A DNA stretch of 64,000 nt, from the NCBI RefSeq assembly GCF_918731615.1, contig NZ_OU957226.1, forward strand, positions 434,001 through 498,000. Reading direction: 5' to 3'. Position 1 is the first letter of the stretch. The number at the start of each line of letters is the position of its first letter. The position numbers and the translations under genes were made by a program. Under the pieces are notes generated by a model that did not search any database, was not told the origin of the DNA, and worked only from the letters and a program-made list of their open reading frames with translations. The DNA comes from Flavobacterium sp. CECT 9288. Its GTDB lineage: Bacteria > Bacteroidota > Bacteroidia > Flavobacteriales > Flavobacteriaceae. Below, one piece after another: positions 49,309 to 57,308 of the stretch.

Positions 49309-49370
49309 CGTTCCGCAGCCCGAGCCGTTCGGCTTTCAGCCTCAACTTGCGGACTGCTGCCACTCCGTTT
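49309..49370. repeat. GC-rich, partly palindromic repeat core (first of eight copies)
   Basis: The core of about 60 bp runs from CGTTCCGCAG to CTGCTGCCACT. It contains nested complementary pairs: CCGC with GCGG, GAG with CTC, and AGCC with GGCT. This is far more GC-rich than its surroundings. Other copies begin near 49712, 49961, 50396, 50631, 51670, 52103 and 52546. Two of the three copies downstream of upxY (51670, 52103) read GTCCTTCGTCCTC where the others read GGCTTTCAGCCTC. The three downstream copies end ACTGCG instead of ACTCCG. Confidence 0.85.
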
Positions 49371-49440
49371 TTTCGTTGTTTTTTACATTTTATTTTAAGG
49401 GCGCTTTTCCTGAATTCGTTTATGTAGCAGTTCTATTTGT

Positions 49441-49567
49441 AAATTGTGAACTATAAACTGTAAACTGTGAACTGTGATCTGAAACCTGAAACCTGAAACC
49501 TGAAACTGAACATGCTGCGCTAAGGACTATTTACTGAAAACTGATGACTTTCAACTGTCAACTCTCC
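49441..49567. repeat. Heptad (7-bp) repeat array, first copy
   Basis: Words such as CTGTGAA, CTGTAAA and CTGAAAC recur every 7 bp, then the array passes through an ATGCTGCGCT spacer into a second series whose words end in ACT. Related arrays lie at about 49843-49930, 50093-50237, 50528-50601, 50762-50890, 51801-51954, 52231-52385, 52676-52850 and 54286-54412. The unit number and word choice differ between copies. Confidence 0.85.
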
Positions 49568-50981
49568 CCATTCTGTCATGCTGAGGGACGAAGCATCTCT
49601 ACATATTCTTCATTGTAGCAGACGATTTCATTTTTCGAGTTTATTCTTTTCTTTTGCCTTGATGCAAAAGAAACAAAAGATCAAGCCTAAAACTTAAAAA
49701 CTTAAAAACTACGTTCCGCAGCCCGAGCCGTTCGGCTTTCAGCCTCAACTCGCGGACTGCTGCCACTCCGTTTTTTCGTTGTTTTTTACGTTTTTAATTT
49801 AAGGGCGTTTTTCCTGAATTCGTTTATGTAACAATTCTATTTGTAAATTGTGAACTGTAAATTGTGAACTGTGAGCTGTGAACTGTGAACTGAAACCTGA
49901 AACCTGAAACTTGAAACTTGAAACTTGAAAATTAAAAACTTAAAAACTACCTCAAAACTACGTTCCGCAACCCGAGCCGTTCGGCTTTCAGCCTCAACTC
50001 GCGGACTGCTGCCACTCCGTTATTAGTTGTTTTTTACGTTTTTAATTTAAGGGCGCTTTTCCTGAATTCGTTTATGTAGCAGTTCTATTTGTAAATTGTG
50101 AACTATATACTGTAAACTGTAAACTGTAAACTGTAAACTGTGAACTGTGATCTGAAACTTGAAACTTGAAACTTGAAACTGAACATGCTGCGCTAAGGAC
50201 TATTTACTGAAAACTGATGACTTTCAACTGTCAACTCTCCCCATTCTGTCATGCTGAGGGACGAAGCATCTCTACATATTCTTCATTGTAGCAGACGATT
50301 TCATTTTTCGAGTTTATTCTTTTCTTTTGCCTTGATGCAAAAGAAACAAAAGATCAAGCCTAAAAATTAAAAACTTAAAAACTACCTCAAAACTACGTTC
50401 CGCAGCCCGAGCCGTTCGGCTTTCAGCCTCAACTCGCGGACTGCTGCCACTCCGTTTTTTCGTTGTTTTTTACGTTTTTAATTTAAGGGCGTTTTTCCTG
50501 AATTCGTTTATGTAACAATTCTATTTGTAAATTGTGAACTGTAAATTGTGAACTGTGAGCTGTGAACTGTGAACTGAAACCTGAAACTTGAAACTTGAAA
50601 ATTAAAAACTTAAAAACTACCTCAAAACTACGTTCCGCAACCCGAGCCGTTCGGCTTTCAGCCTCAACTCGCGGACTGCTGCCACTCCGTTATTTGTTGT
50701 TTTTTACGTTTTTAATTTAAGGGCGCTTTTCCTGAATTCGTTTATGTAGCAATTCTATTTGTAAATTGTGAACTGTAAACTGTAAACTGTAAACTGAAAC
50801 TTGAAACTTGAAACTTGAAACCTGAAACCTGAAACTGAACAATGGACTAAGTACTAAGTACTAACTACTGCATACTGAAAACTTTTTACTTAAACCCCAG
50901 GTATTTATAGAAGTGTTCAAAATCTCAGTATATTCATCTTAAAAAACAACTACAACTGCTATATTATCGCAATTGGAGTAT

Positions 50982-50989
50982 TATATTTG
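50982..50989 (+). promoter_or_regulatory. -7 box for the upxY-type gene
   Basis: TATATTTG matches TANNTTTG. It gives a leader of about 15-30 nt depending on the start codon. No matching -33 TTTG is evident. Confidence 0.45.
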
Positions 50990-51026
50990 TTCATTCTTGA
51001 ATTGTACAATGGATATGGATGTAATG

Positions 51027-51491
51027 ATGAATTGGTATGTACTGTATACCAAACCAAAATCGGAAAAAAAAGTAGCAGAACGTTTGACGGAAATGGGAAT
51101 TAATGCCTATTGTCCAATAATTACTAAAATTACGCAATGGTCTGATCGAAAAAAAAAGGTACAGCTACCCTTGTTCAATTCCTATATTTTTGTTCGACTT
51201 ACAGAAAAAGAGCGAAATAGTGTTTTTGATGTTCCAGGTGTTGTGCGTTACTTGTTCTGGTTAGGGAAACCTGCAATTGTTAAAGACAAAGAGATTGAAA
51301 CGATTCAGAACTGGCTTTCTGCCCCAGATACATTTGATGTTGTCATTGATACGTGGAGAAAAGGAGATAAAGTTGTTTTAGAGTCTGGGCCATTTATAGA
51401 TCAAGAGGCTACAGTTCAAGAAGTCAAACAAAACCATTATTTGCTGGTGTTGGAATCTTTGGGTTGTGTGCTAAAAGTAGAGAAGAAATAA
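51027..51491 (+). CDS. UpxY/NusG-family transcription antiterminator
   Basis: The 154-residue protein has a NusG N-terminal domain (NWYVLYTKPKSEKKVAERLTEMG, then IFVRLTEKERNSVFDVPGVVRYLFWLGKPA). A C-terminal KOW-type region follows (GDKVVLESGPFIDQEATVQEV). In Bacteroides, UpxY proteins prevent premature termination in their own capsule operon; here that role is inferred. Start choice is uncertain: in-frame ATGs at 51009, 51015, 51024 and 51027 are possible, and 51027 gives the family-like MNWYVLYTKP. The gene stands alone, with composite repeats on both sides. Confidence 0.87.
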   Translation: MNWYVLYTKPKSEKKVAERLTEMGINAYCPIITKITQWSDRKKKVQLPLFNSYIFVRLTEKERNSVFDVPGVVRYLFWLGKPAIVKDKEIETIQNWLSAPDTFDVVIDTWRKGDKVVLESGPFIDQEATVQEVKQNHYLLVLESLGCVLKVEKK

Positions 51492-51539
51492 GTTTTTTTT
51501 CAAGTGTCTTGCTTTAATTAGGAAATTTATATTTTCAAG

Positions 51540-52860
51540 TTTGTTCTTTTCTTTAGCCTTGATGCAAAAGAAACAAAAATTATTCACGGGTTAATATTGT
51601 TTTTTTGGTATTCATGAATCTTCGATTTCAAGCCTGAAAATTAAAAACTTAAAAACTACCTCAAAACTACGTTCCGCAGCCCGAGCCGTTCGTCCTTCGT
51701 CCTCAACTCGCGGACTGCTGCCACTGCGTTTTTTCGTTGTTTTTTACATTTTTAATTTAAGGGCGTTTTTTCGAATTCGTTTATGTAGCAATTCTATTTG
51801 TAAATTGTGAACTGTAAATTGTGAACTGTGAACTGTGAGCTGTGAACTGTGAACTGTGAACTGAAACCTGAAACTTGAAACCTGAAACTGAACACGCTGC
51901 ACTAAGGACTAACTACTAATTACTGATCACTGATGACTTTCAACTGTCAACTCTCCCCATTCTGTCATGCTGAGGGACGAAGCATTTCTACTTATTCTTC
52001 ATTGTAGCAGACGATTTCATTTTTCGAGTTTATTCTTTTCTTTTGCCTTGATGCAAAAGAAACAAAAGATCAAGCCTGAAAATTAAAAACTACCTCAAAA
52101 CTACGTTCCGCAGCCCGAGCCGTTCGTCCTTCGTCCTCAACTCGCGGACTGCTGCCACTGCGTTTTTTCGTTGTTTTTTTCGTTTTTAATTTAAGGGCGT
52201 TTTTTCGAATTCGTTTATGTAGCAGTTCTATTTATAAGTTGTGAACTGTAAGTTGTGAACTGTAAATTGTGAACTGTAAACTGAAACTTTAAACCTGAAA
52301 CTTTAAACTTTAAACTTGAAACTGAACATGCTGCATTAAGGACTATTTACTGAAAACTGAATACTGATGACTTTCAACTGTCAACTCTCCCCATTCTCTC
52401 ATGCTGAGGGACGAAGCATTTCTACATATTCTTCATTGTAGCAGACGATTTCATTTTTCGAGTTTATTCTTTTCTTTTGCCTTGATGCAAAAGAAACAAA
52501 AGATCAAGCCTAAAAATTAAAAACTTAAAAACTACCTCAAAACTACGTTCCGCAGCCCGAGCCGTTCGGCTTTCAGCCTCAACTCGCGGACTGCTGCCAC
52601 TGCGTTTTTTCGTTGTTTTTTACGTTTTTAATTTAAGGGCGCTTTTTCGAATTCGTTTATGTAGCAGTTCTATTTATAAGTTGTGAACTGTAAGTTGTGA
52701 ACTGTAAATTGTGAACTGTGAACTGTGAACTGTGAACTAAAACTTGAAACCTGAAACCTGAAACCTGAAACCTGAAACCTGAAACTTTAAACTTTAAACT
52801 TTAAACTTTAAACCTGAAACTTGAAACTGAACACGCTGCACTAAGGACTAATCAACTAAA
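51540..52860. repeat. Composite repeat region downstream of the upxY-type gene
   Basis: Three more units lie in the same orientation as the upstream set. Cores begin near 51670, 52103 and 52546. The block of small inverted repeats is truncated in the first unit (from about 51540) and complete near 51966 and 52398. Heptad arrays at 52231-52385 and 52676-52850 include CTTTAAA/TTTAAAC words not seen upstream of upxY. After 52860 the sequence to the HU-like gene is gene-free with no clear repeat. Confidence 0.9.
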
Positions 52861-53294
52861 CACGCTCTAAAAGATGATTGAAAAATGACATATGGGACAT
52901 TTAGAAATCATGGTGTAAAAATGTTTAAAATCTAGTGTTTTTTATGAGATAAAGAAGTAAAACAAGTATGTGAATTGAATCTATTTCAGGTTCTGGGGGC
53001 TCTCGCTTAAGTTCCTGTGGTAGGTTTTCAGTGTGTTTGAATACGTTTGATGCAAGTAACTTAAAAATGCTCTAGATTTTTTATGCTGTAAGTGGTAATG
53101 TCATTATGCTGCCTCAAATACGTTTCTTGATCGTCTTTGCGGGAAAACCTATATTTGACAGGGCTTAACGAGTTTTTTATAAAATTAAAATACTGTTGTT
53201 GAGGTTTTTGTATTTATTTACACTTTTCTTTTTGTTGTTAAAAACAAGCCTCAATTGTGAATAAGTTTGGCTTTTACTTACAGTAAAAGTATGT
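52861..53294. other. Gene-free interval before the HU-like gene
   Basis: About 430 bp of AT-rich sequence holds no gene, repeat unit or RNA that I can recognise. It ends at the HU-like gene's promoter. Confidence 0.5.
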
Positions 53295-53302
53295 TATGTT
53301 TG
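53295..53302 (+). promoter_or_regulatory. -7 box for the HU-like gene
   Basis: TATGTTTG matches TANNTTTG. A TTTG at 53266-53269 is 25 bp upstream, longer than the usual 19-21. The leader would be about 65 nt. Confidence 0.4.
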
Positions 53303-53370
53303 TAAAGTCAGTTAGATACTTTAGTACGTATACTAAGACAAACTTATTTATTAATTTAATACCAAAAATT

Positions 53371-53754
53371 ATGGCTATTAAATACAAAATTCTTCCAAGG
53401 AAGAACCCGAGAGACTTAGTGGCTCCGGAAAAGTTTTATGCTGCTGCAGTTGCAGATGGCGATGTTGATTTCGAAAGACTAGCAGAGTTGATTTCGTATC
53501 AGAGTACCTTAACTGCTTCTGATTGTTATGCCGTGCTCGCTTCTTTAGAACACAACATCATTGGCGAACTAGGTCAAGGTCGCATTGTGAAGTTAGGCCG
53601 CTTAGGCAACTTTCAAGTGGGCATTAGCTCTGAAGGTAAAGATGTTGCTGATGAGGTATCAACAGCAGCCATCAAAAAAACGCGTGTGCTCTTCCGTCCT
53701 GGTAAGAAAATGCGCAGTATGCTAAAGGATTTATCTTTTAGAAAAGTGGGCTAG
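53371..53754 (+). CDS. HU-like DNA-binding protein (HU-HIG type)
   Basis: The 127-residue protein begins AIKYKILPRKNPRDLVAPEKFYAAAVADGDVDFERLAELIS. It has the HU/IHF-like core STLTASDCYAVLASLEHNIIGELGQGRIVKLGRLGNFQV and a basic tail (FRPGKKMRSMLKDLSFRK). This matches the Bacteroidota HU-HIG group. These proteins bind DNA without strong sequence specificity. The frame is open upstream to 53296, but the family start is the ATG at 53371. It lies between the repeats and the rml genes and may be an architectural protein for the locus. Confidence 0.88.
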   Translation: MAIKYKILPRKNPRDLVAPEKFYAAAVADGDVDFERLAELISYQSTLTASDCYAVLASLEHNIIGELGQGRIVKLGRLGNFQVGISSEGKDVADEVSTAAIKKTRVLFRPGKKMRSMLKDLSFRKVG

Positions 53755-53787
53755 AACCCTGTTCAGTAGTAAAAGACTGAGTTTAAG

Positions 53788-53813
53788 ACCTCGAATATTC
53801 CAGTATTCGAGGT
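53788..53813 (+). terminator. Terminator after the HU-like gene
   Basis: A 10-bp stem (53788-53797 with 53804-53813, ACCTCGAATA/TATTCGAGGT) with a 6-nt loop is followed by seven T residues. Confidence 0.9.
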
Positions 53814-53847
53814 TTTTTTATGCTCAATAATGTCAAAATAACGTTCA

Positions 53848-53906
53848 AATCGTCTTGATGGAACAAAAGAATCGTCTTGACGAAGTAAAAAGTTCATCAA
53901 GACGAT
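53848..53906. repeat. Repeated CGTCTTGA words with an inverted copy
   Basis: CGTCTTGATG (53851-53860) and ATCGTCTTGACGAA (53871-53884) are followed by the inverted TTCATCAAGACGAT (53893-53906). The last two could pair over 14 bp with one mismatch. A related GTCAAG occurs near 53920. Confidence 0.6.
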
Positions 53907-54106
53907 GTGAAAATACCGTCAAGTTGATTTATTAAAAAGTGTTTGATATCCTTTTTAAGTCTTTTTGTATCAAAAAAATATTTAGTAGTGTCTGTATTTC
54001 TGTTGTATCCCATAAAACTGGAAGATTTTATGTAAGATTATTTGTTTAAATTAGGTCAAATGGATGGGTTTTAGCCATAAAAAAAGCTCAAAAATACGGA
54101 CTAGAA

Positions 54107-54175
54107 CCCTGTTTTTTTGAGCAATGGAGTGAATTTAAGACCTCGAATAATTCCAGTTATTCGTTAAATCAGAGT
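54107..54175 (+). pseudogene. Vestige of the HU-like gene 3' end and its terminator
   Basis: CTAGAACCCTG (from about 54109), then TTTAAGACCTCGAATA, TTCCAG and TATTCG, repeats in order the sequence at the HU-like gene's stop codon and terminator (53752-53813). The internal distance is almost the same, with substitutions and without the final half of the hairpin. It is too short to encode anything. Confidence 0.55.
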
Positions 54176-54285
54176 TCAAATGTAGCGAAAAGTTTCAATA
54201 TGTGGCGGTGTTATTTATAAATTTAATGTTAAAAGAGGTACGGTTTTTTCGACCTGATTTGTGAAGTAGTTCTTTTTCTTAATTT

Positions 54286-54412
54286 AAAACTGTGAACTGT
54301 AAACTGTGAATTGTAAACTTGAAACCTGAAACCTGAAACCAAAAACTTAAAACTGAGCCCGCTGCGCTAAAGACTAATTACTGAGGACTAACTACTAAGT
54401 ACCAATTACTAT
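54286..54412. repeat. Isolated heptad repeat array upstream of rmlB
   Basis: CTGTGAA, CTGTAAA and CTGAAAC words repeat at 7 bp, followed by CTGCGCTAAAGACT and words ending in ACT. The GC core and the block of small inverted repeats are absent. The remaining sequence up to 54727 has a TAAATTTG box (54510-54517) and a small ATGGC/GCCAT hairpin, and no gene. Confidence 0.8.
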
Positions 54413-54509
54413 ACAATTTGCAAGAAAAGACTATGTAATTTGTAAGTTAAATTTAGGGAGTCAAGCATATTTTTCTTAGATAATCTTCACTTTGTTGGAT
54501 AATTTACTA

Positions 54510-54517
54510 TAAATTTG
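54510..54517 (+). promoter_or_regulatory. Candidate -7 box for the rml operon
   Basis: TAAATTTG matches TANNTTTG. A TTTG at 54491-54494 is only 15 bp upstream. The leader of about 200 nt includes a small ATGGC/GCCAT hairpin near 54558-54570, and is a place where a UpxY protein could act. Confidence 0.4.
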
Positions 54518-54727
54518 CCACAACTAGAAAAAAAGCAATCTCAAATGGGACTTGCAATGGCGAAGCCATGTTTACTAGTTGCATTTTGGAGTGTTAATTA
54601 GTTTTTTATTTGGAAGTAGGCAGCACGTTATTAACAAATGCCAATAGATTTTATAAAAATAGAATAGACCAATCCTTATAAATGAAATTTGTAAGAGGCA
54701 TATAAAAAATATATAAATTATAGTGTT

Positions 54728-55774
54728 ATGAAAATACTAATTACAGGAGGTGCAGGATTTATAGGGTCGCATGTGGTACGTCGTTTTGTGACTAAATATC
54801 CAGAATATACAATCGTAAATCTAGATGCTTTGACGTATGCTGGGAATCTAGAAAACATCAAAGATATTGAGAATCATACCAATTATACTTTTGTAAAAGG
54901 GGATATTGTAGATGCTACTTTTGTGGATAATTTGTTTCAACAGTATCAATTTGATGCGGTAGTCCATTTGGCAGCGGAGTCTCATGTGGACCGCTCCATT
55001 AAAGACCCTTTAGCGTTTGTGAAAACCAATGTAATTGGAACTATGAATCTCTTAAATGCGTGCAAGGAATTGTGGAAAAACAATAGCGAAGGCAAGCGTT
55101 TTTATCACATCAGCACGGATGAGGTATACGGTTCCTTAGGAGCAACAGGCTTGTTTACAGAGAGTACAGCCTATGATCCTAATTCACCCTATTCGGCCTC
55201 AAAAGCCAGTTCCGATCATTTTGTGCGTGCCTATGGTGAAACTTACGGATTACCGTATGTATTAACCAATTGTTCGAACAACTACGGGCCGTTTCATTTT
55301 CCTGAAAAATTAATTCCGTTGTTTATTAACAATATCATCAACAACAAAGCCTTGCCCGTATATGGAGACGGTAATTACACCCGTGATTGGCTTTTTGTAG
55401 AAGATCATGCGGTAGCAATCGATTTGGTTTTTCACGAAGGTAAAAATCACGAAACCTACAACATAGGAGGTTTTAACGAATGGAAGAACATTGATTTAGT
55501 GAAACTGCTGTGTCAGCAAATGGATCATAAATTAGGGCGACCAGATGGTACTTCTGAAAAGCTGATTACATACGTGAAAGATCGTCCAGGTCATGATTTG
55601 CGTTACGCTATCGATGCCTCTAAAATAAATACAGAGTTGGGGTGGAAGCCTTCTGTAACTTTTGAACAAGGATTAGAACGAACTATAGATTGGTATTTGT
55701 CCAATGAAGAATGGCTGAAAAACGTGACTTCTGGCAATTATGCTACCTATTATCAAAAACAATACGAATCGTAG
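54728..55774 (+). CDS. rfbB: dTDP-glucose 4,6-dehydratase
   Basis: The 348-residue SDR enzyme has GGAGFIGSHVV, HLAAESHVDRSI, the active-site region STDEVYGSLG, and YSASKASSDHFVRAY with the catalytic Tyr and Lys. TRDWLFVEDH completes the signature. It converts dTDP-glucose to dTDP-4-keto-6-deoxyglucose, the branch point for rhamnose and for 3-amino sugars made by the fdt-like genes here. It starts the second polysaccharide block; 110 bp separates it from rfbC. Confidence 0.97.
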   Translation: MKILITGGAGFIGSHVVRRFVTKYPEYTIVNLDALTYAGNLENIKDIENHTNYTFVKGDIVDATFVDNLFQQYQFDAVVHLAAESHVDRSIKDPLAFVKTNVIGTMNLLNACKELWKNNSEGKRFYHISTDEVYGSLGATGLFTESTAYDPNSPYSASKASSDHFVRAYGETYGLPYVLTNCSNNYGPFHFPEKLIPLFINNIINNKALPVYGDGNYTRDWLFVEDHAVAIDLVFHEGKNHETYNIGGFNEWKNIDLVKLLCQQMDHKLGRPDGTSEKLITYVKDRPGHDLRYAIDASKINTELGWKPSVTFEQGLERTIDWYLSNEEWLKNVTSGNYATYYQKQYES

Positions 55775-55843
55775 TGTATCGTTAAGCTTTAAAAAGAAGC
55801 AAAACCATCACAAGCAAATTCATTTAGAACAAGATAAAAAATA

Positions 55844-55851
55844 TAATTTTG
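55844..55851 (+). promoter_or_regulatory. Candidate internal -7 box before rfbC
   Basis: TAATTTTG matches TANNTTTG in the rfbB-rfbC gap, about 33 bp before the rfbC ATG. No -33 match. Confidence 0.3.
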
Positions 55852-55884
55852 CGAGAGCAAGAACAAGTATATAGTAATTAAATA

Positions 55885-56424
55885 ATGACAGTCGAAACCA
55901 CATTTATCAAAGATCTTTTAGTACTAACTCCCACTATTTTTGAGGACGAAAGAGGTTATTTTTTTGAGTCCTATAGTGAGGCGTCGTTTGCGAAGAATGG
56001 ATTATCTTACGCATTCATACAAGACAATCAATCGTTTTCTAAAAGAGGCGTGATCCGCGGACTGCATTTTCAAAAAGCACCTTATGCACAAACCAAGTTG
56101 GTACGAGTATTAAAAGGCGAAATTTTAGATGTGGCCGTAGACCTTAGGAAAGATTCGGTAACCTATGGACAGCATTTTAGTATTCAATTGTCAGCCGAAA
56201 ATAAAAAACAACTCCTAGTTCCTAAGGGATTTGCACATGGCTTTTCGGTCTTAAGTGCGAATGCTATTGTCTCTTATAAAGTAGATGAAGTCTACCATAA
56301 AGAAAGCGAAAGCGGAATCCAATATAATGATCCCACTTTAGCCATCAATTGGCAAGTAAATGCAGCTGAGGCAATAGTATCGGATAAAGACCGTGTTCTG
56401 TGTCCTTTTAATGATTTGAAATAA
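55885..56424 (+). CDS. rfbC: dTDP-4-dehydrorhamnose 3,5-epimerase
   Basis: The 179-residue cupin-fold epimerase has FIQDNQSFSKRGVIRGLHFQ with the catalytic His, LRKDSVTYGQHF, and the PKGFAHGFSVLS segment. It epimerises the 4-keto sugar at C3 and C5. It is 3 bp upstream of rfbD, which suggests tight coupling. Confidence 0.96.
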   Translation: MTVETTFIKDLLVLTPTIFEDERGYFFESYSEASFAKNGLSYAFIQDNQSFSKRGVIRGLHFQKAPYAQTKLVRVLKGEILDVAVDLRKDSVTYGQHFSIQLSAENKKQLLVPKGFAHGFSVLSANAIVSYKVDEVYHKESESGIQYNDPTLAINWQVNAAEAIVSDKDRVLCPFNDLK

Positions 56425-56427
56425 AGG

Positions 56428-57285
56428 ATGAAAAAGATACTCATCACAGGAGGCTCTGGGCAACTGGGTAGTGAATTGAAGGTATTGTCAATGGGGTTTT
56501 CCCAAAATGAATTTATTTTCCCTGACCGTTCGCAATTAAACTTAGAGCAGCCAGAAAGTATAGTATCATTTCTTCAGGATTTACAACCCGATTGTATCAT
56601 CAATTGCGCTGCCTATACTGCAGTAGACAAAGCGGAGCAAGAGCCCGAAAAGGCCGACTCCATCAACCATCTAGCAGTGGGCGTATTGGCAGAATGGAGT
56701 TTTCAGCACAACACACAATTTTTACATGTTTCCACCGATTATGTATTTGAGGGTATAGCAACATTTCCTTTGAAAGAAGAAGATGCGACCAATCCGCAAA
56801 ACGAATACGGGAAATCAAAGTTAAAAGGGGAACTTGCGGCAATAAATGCCAATCCAGAAACGATTATTATTAGGACTTCTTGGGTATACTCTCAATTTGG
56901 AGCTAATTTTGTCAAAACCATGTTGCGCTTGATGCAAGAGCGAGATCATTTGAATGTGGTTCAAGACCAAATAGGAAGTCCTACCTATGCCAAAGATCTT
57001 GCTGAAGTGATACTGAAAATTATCAATTCAGATGAATGGAAGCCGGGAATCTTTCATTATGCTAATGAAGGAATCATCAGTTGGTTTGAGTTTGCTAAAG
57101 CCATCAAAGAAATAGCAGGAAGAAAATGTGAACTTTTTGGAATTCCATCAGCATCCTATCCCACACCAGCTACAAGACCAGCCTACTCTTTATTAAATAC
57201 CTCAAAAATAAAAAACACCTTTGGTATCACCATACCTCATTATAGAGATAGTCTTGAAAAATGTATAAAGCAATTAATCAAGTAA
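56428..57285 (+). CDS. rfbD: dTDP-4-dehydrorhamnose reductase
   Basis: The 285-residue SDR protein starts with KILITGGSGQLGSELK. It has NCAAYTAVDKAEQEP, HVSTDYVFEG and the NEYGKSKLKGE motif with the catalytic Tyr and Lys. It makes dTDP-L-rhamnose in the last step of the pathway. It lies 3 bp after rfbC and 23 bp before rfbA. Confidence 0.96.
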   Translation: MKKILITGGSGQLGSELKVLSMGFSQNEFIFPDRSQLNLEQPESIVSFLQDLQPDCIINCAAYTAVDKAEQEPEKADSINHLAVGVLAEWSFQHNTQFLHVSTDYVFEGIATFPLKEEDATNPQNEYGKSKLKGELAAINANPETIIIRTSWVYSQFGANFVKTMLRLMQERDHLNVVQDQIGSPTYAKDLAEVILKIINSDEWKPGIFHYANEGIISWFEFAKAIKEIAGRKCELFGIPSASYPTPATRPAYSLLNTSKIKNTFGITIPHYRDSLEKCIKQLIK

Positions 57286-57308
57286 ATGTTATCTAATACT
57301 AAAACATT

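Larger units (their letters stand above)
49130..50900. repeat. Composite repeat region upstream of the upxY-type gene
   Basis: About 1.8 kb holds five tandem units, all in the same orientation. Each complete unit has, in order: (a) a block with three small inverted repeats (ATGCT/AGCAT, CTACA/TGTAG, CTTTTGC/GCAAAAG); (b) an AT linker; (c) a GC-rich core; (d) a T-rich spacer ending near GGGCGC or GGGCGT; (e) 7-bp repeats. Cores begin near 49309, 49712, 49961, 50396 and 50631. Block (a) starts near 49167, 49576 and 50248, so alternate units lack it. The pair at 49576-50240 is repeated at about 50244-50860, a spacing near 670 bp. No gene is seen. Confidence 0.92.

Noticed and set aside
49441..49567. 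Minus-strand coding of a 7-residue repeat protein in the heptad arrays
   Set aside because: The minus strand of the heptad words lacks stops locally, but the open stretch ends at each linker, and no start or conserved protein context exists.
49130..52860. CRISPR array
   Set aside because: Repeats are 7-bp words and long composite units without unique spacers of even length, and no cas gene is present.
49016..52960. Insertion sequence or integron
   Set aside because: No transposase or integrase frame and no clear terminal inverted repeats with target duplication.
53755..54727. Missing gene between the HU-like gene and rmlB
   Set aside because: Frames are interrupted throughout; only repeats, a vestige and a promoter candidate were found.
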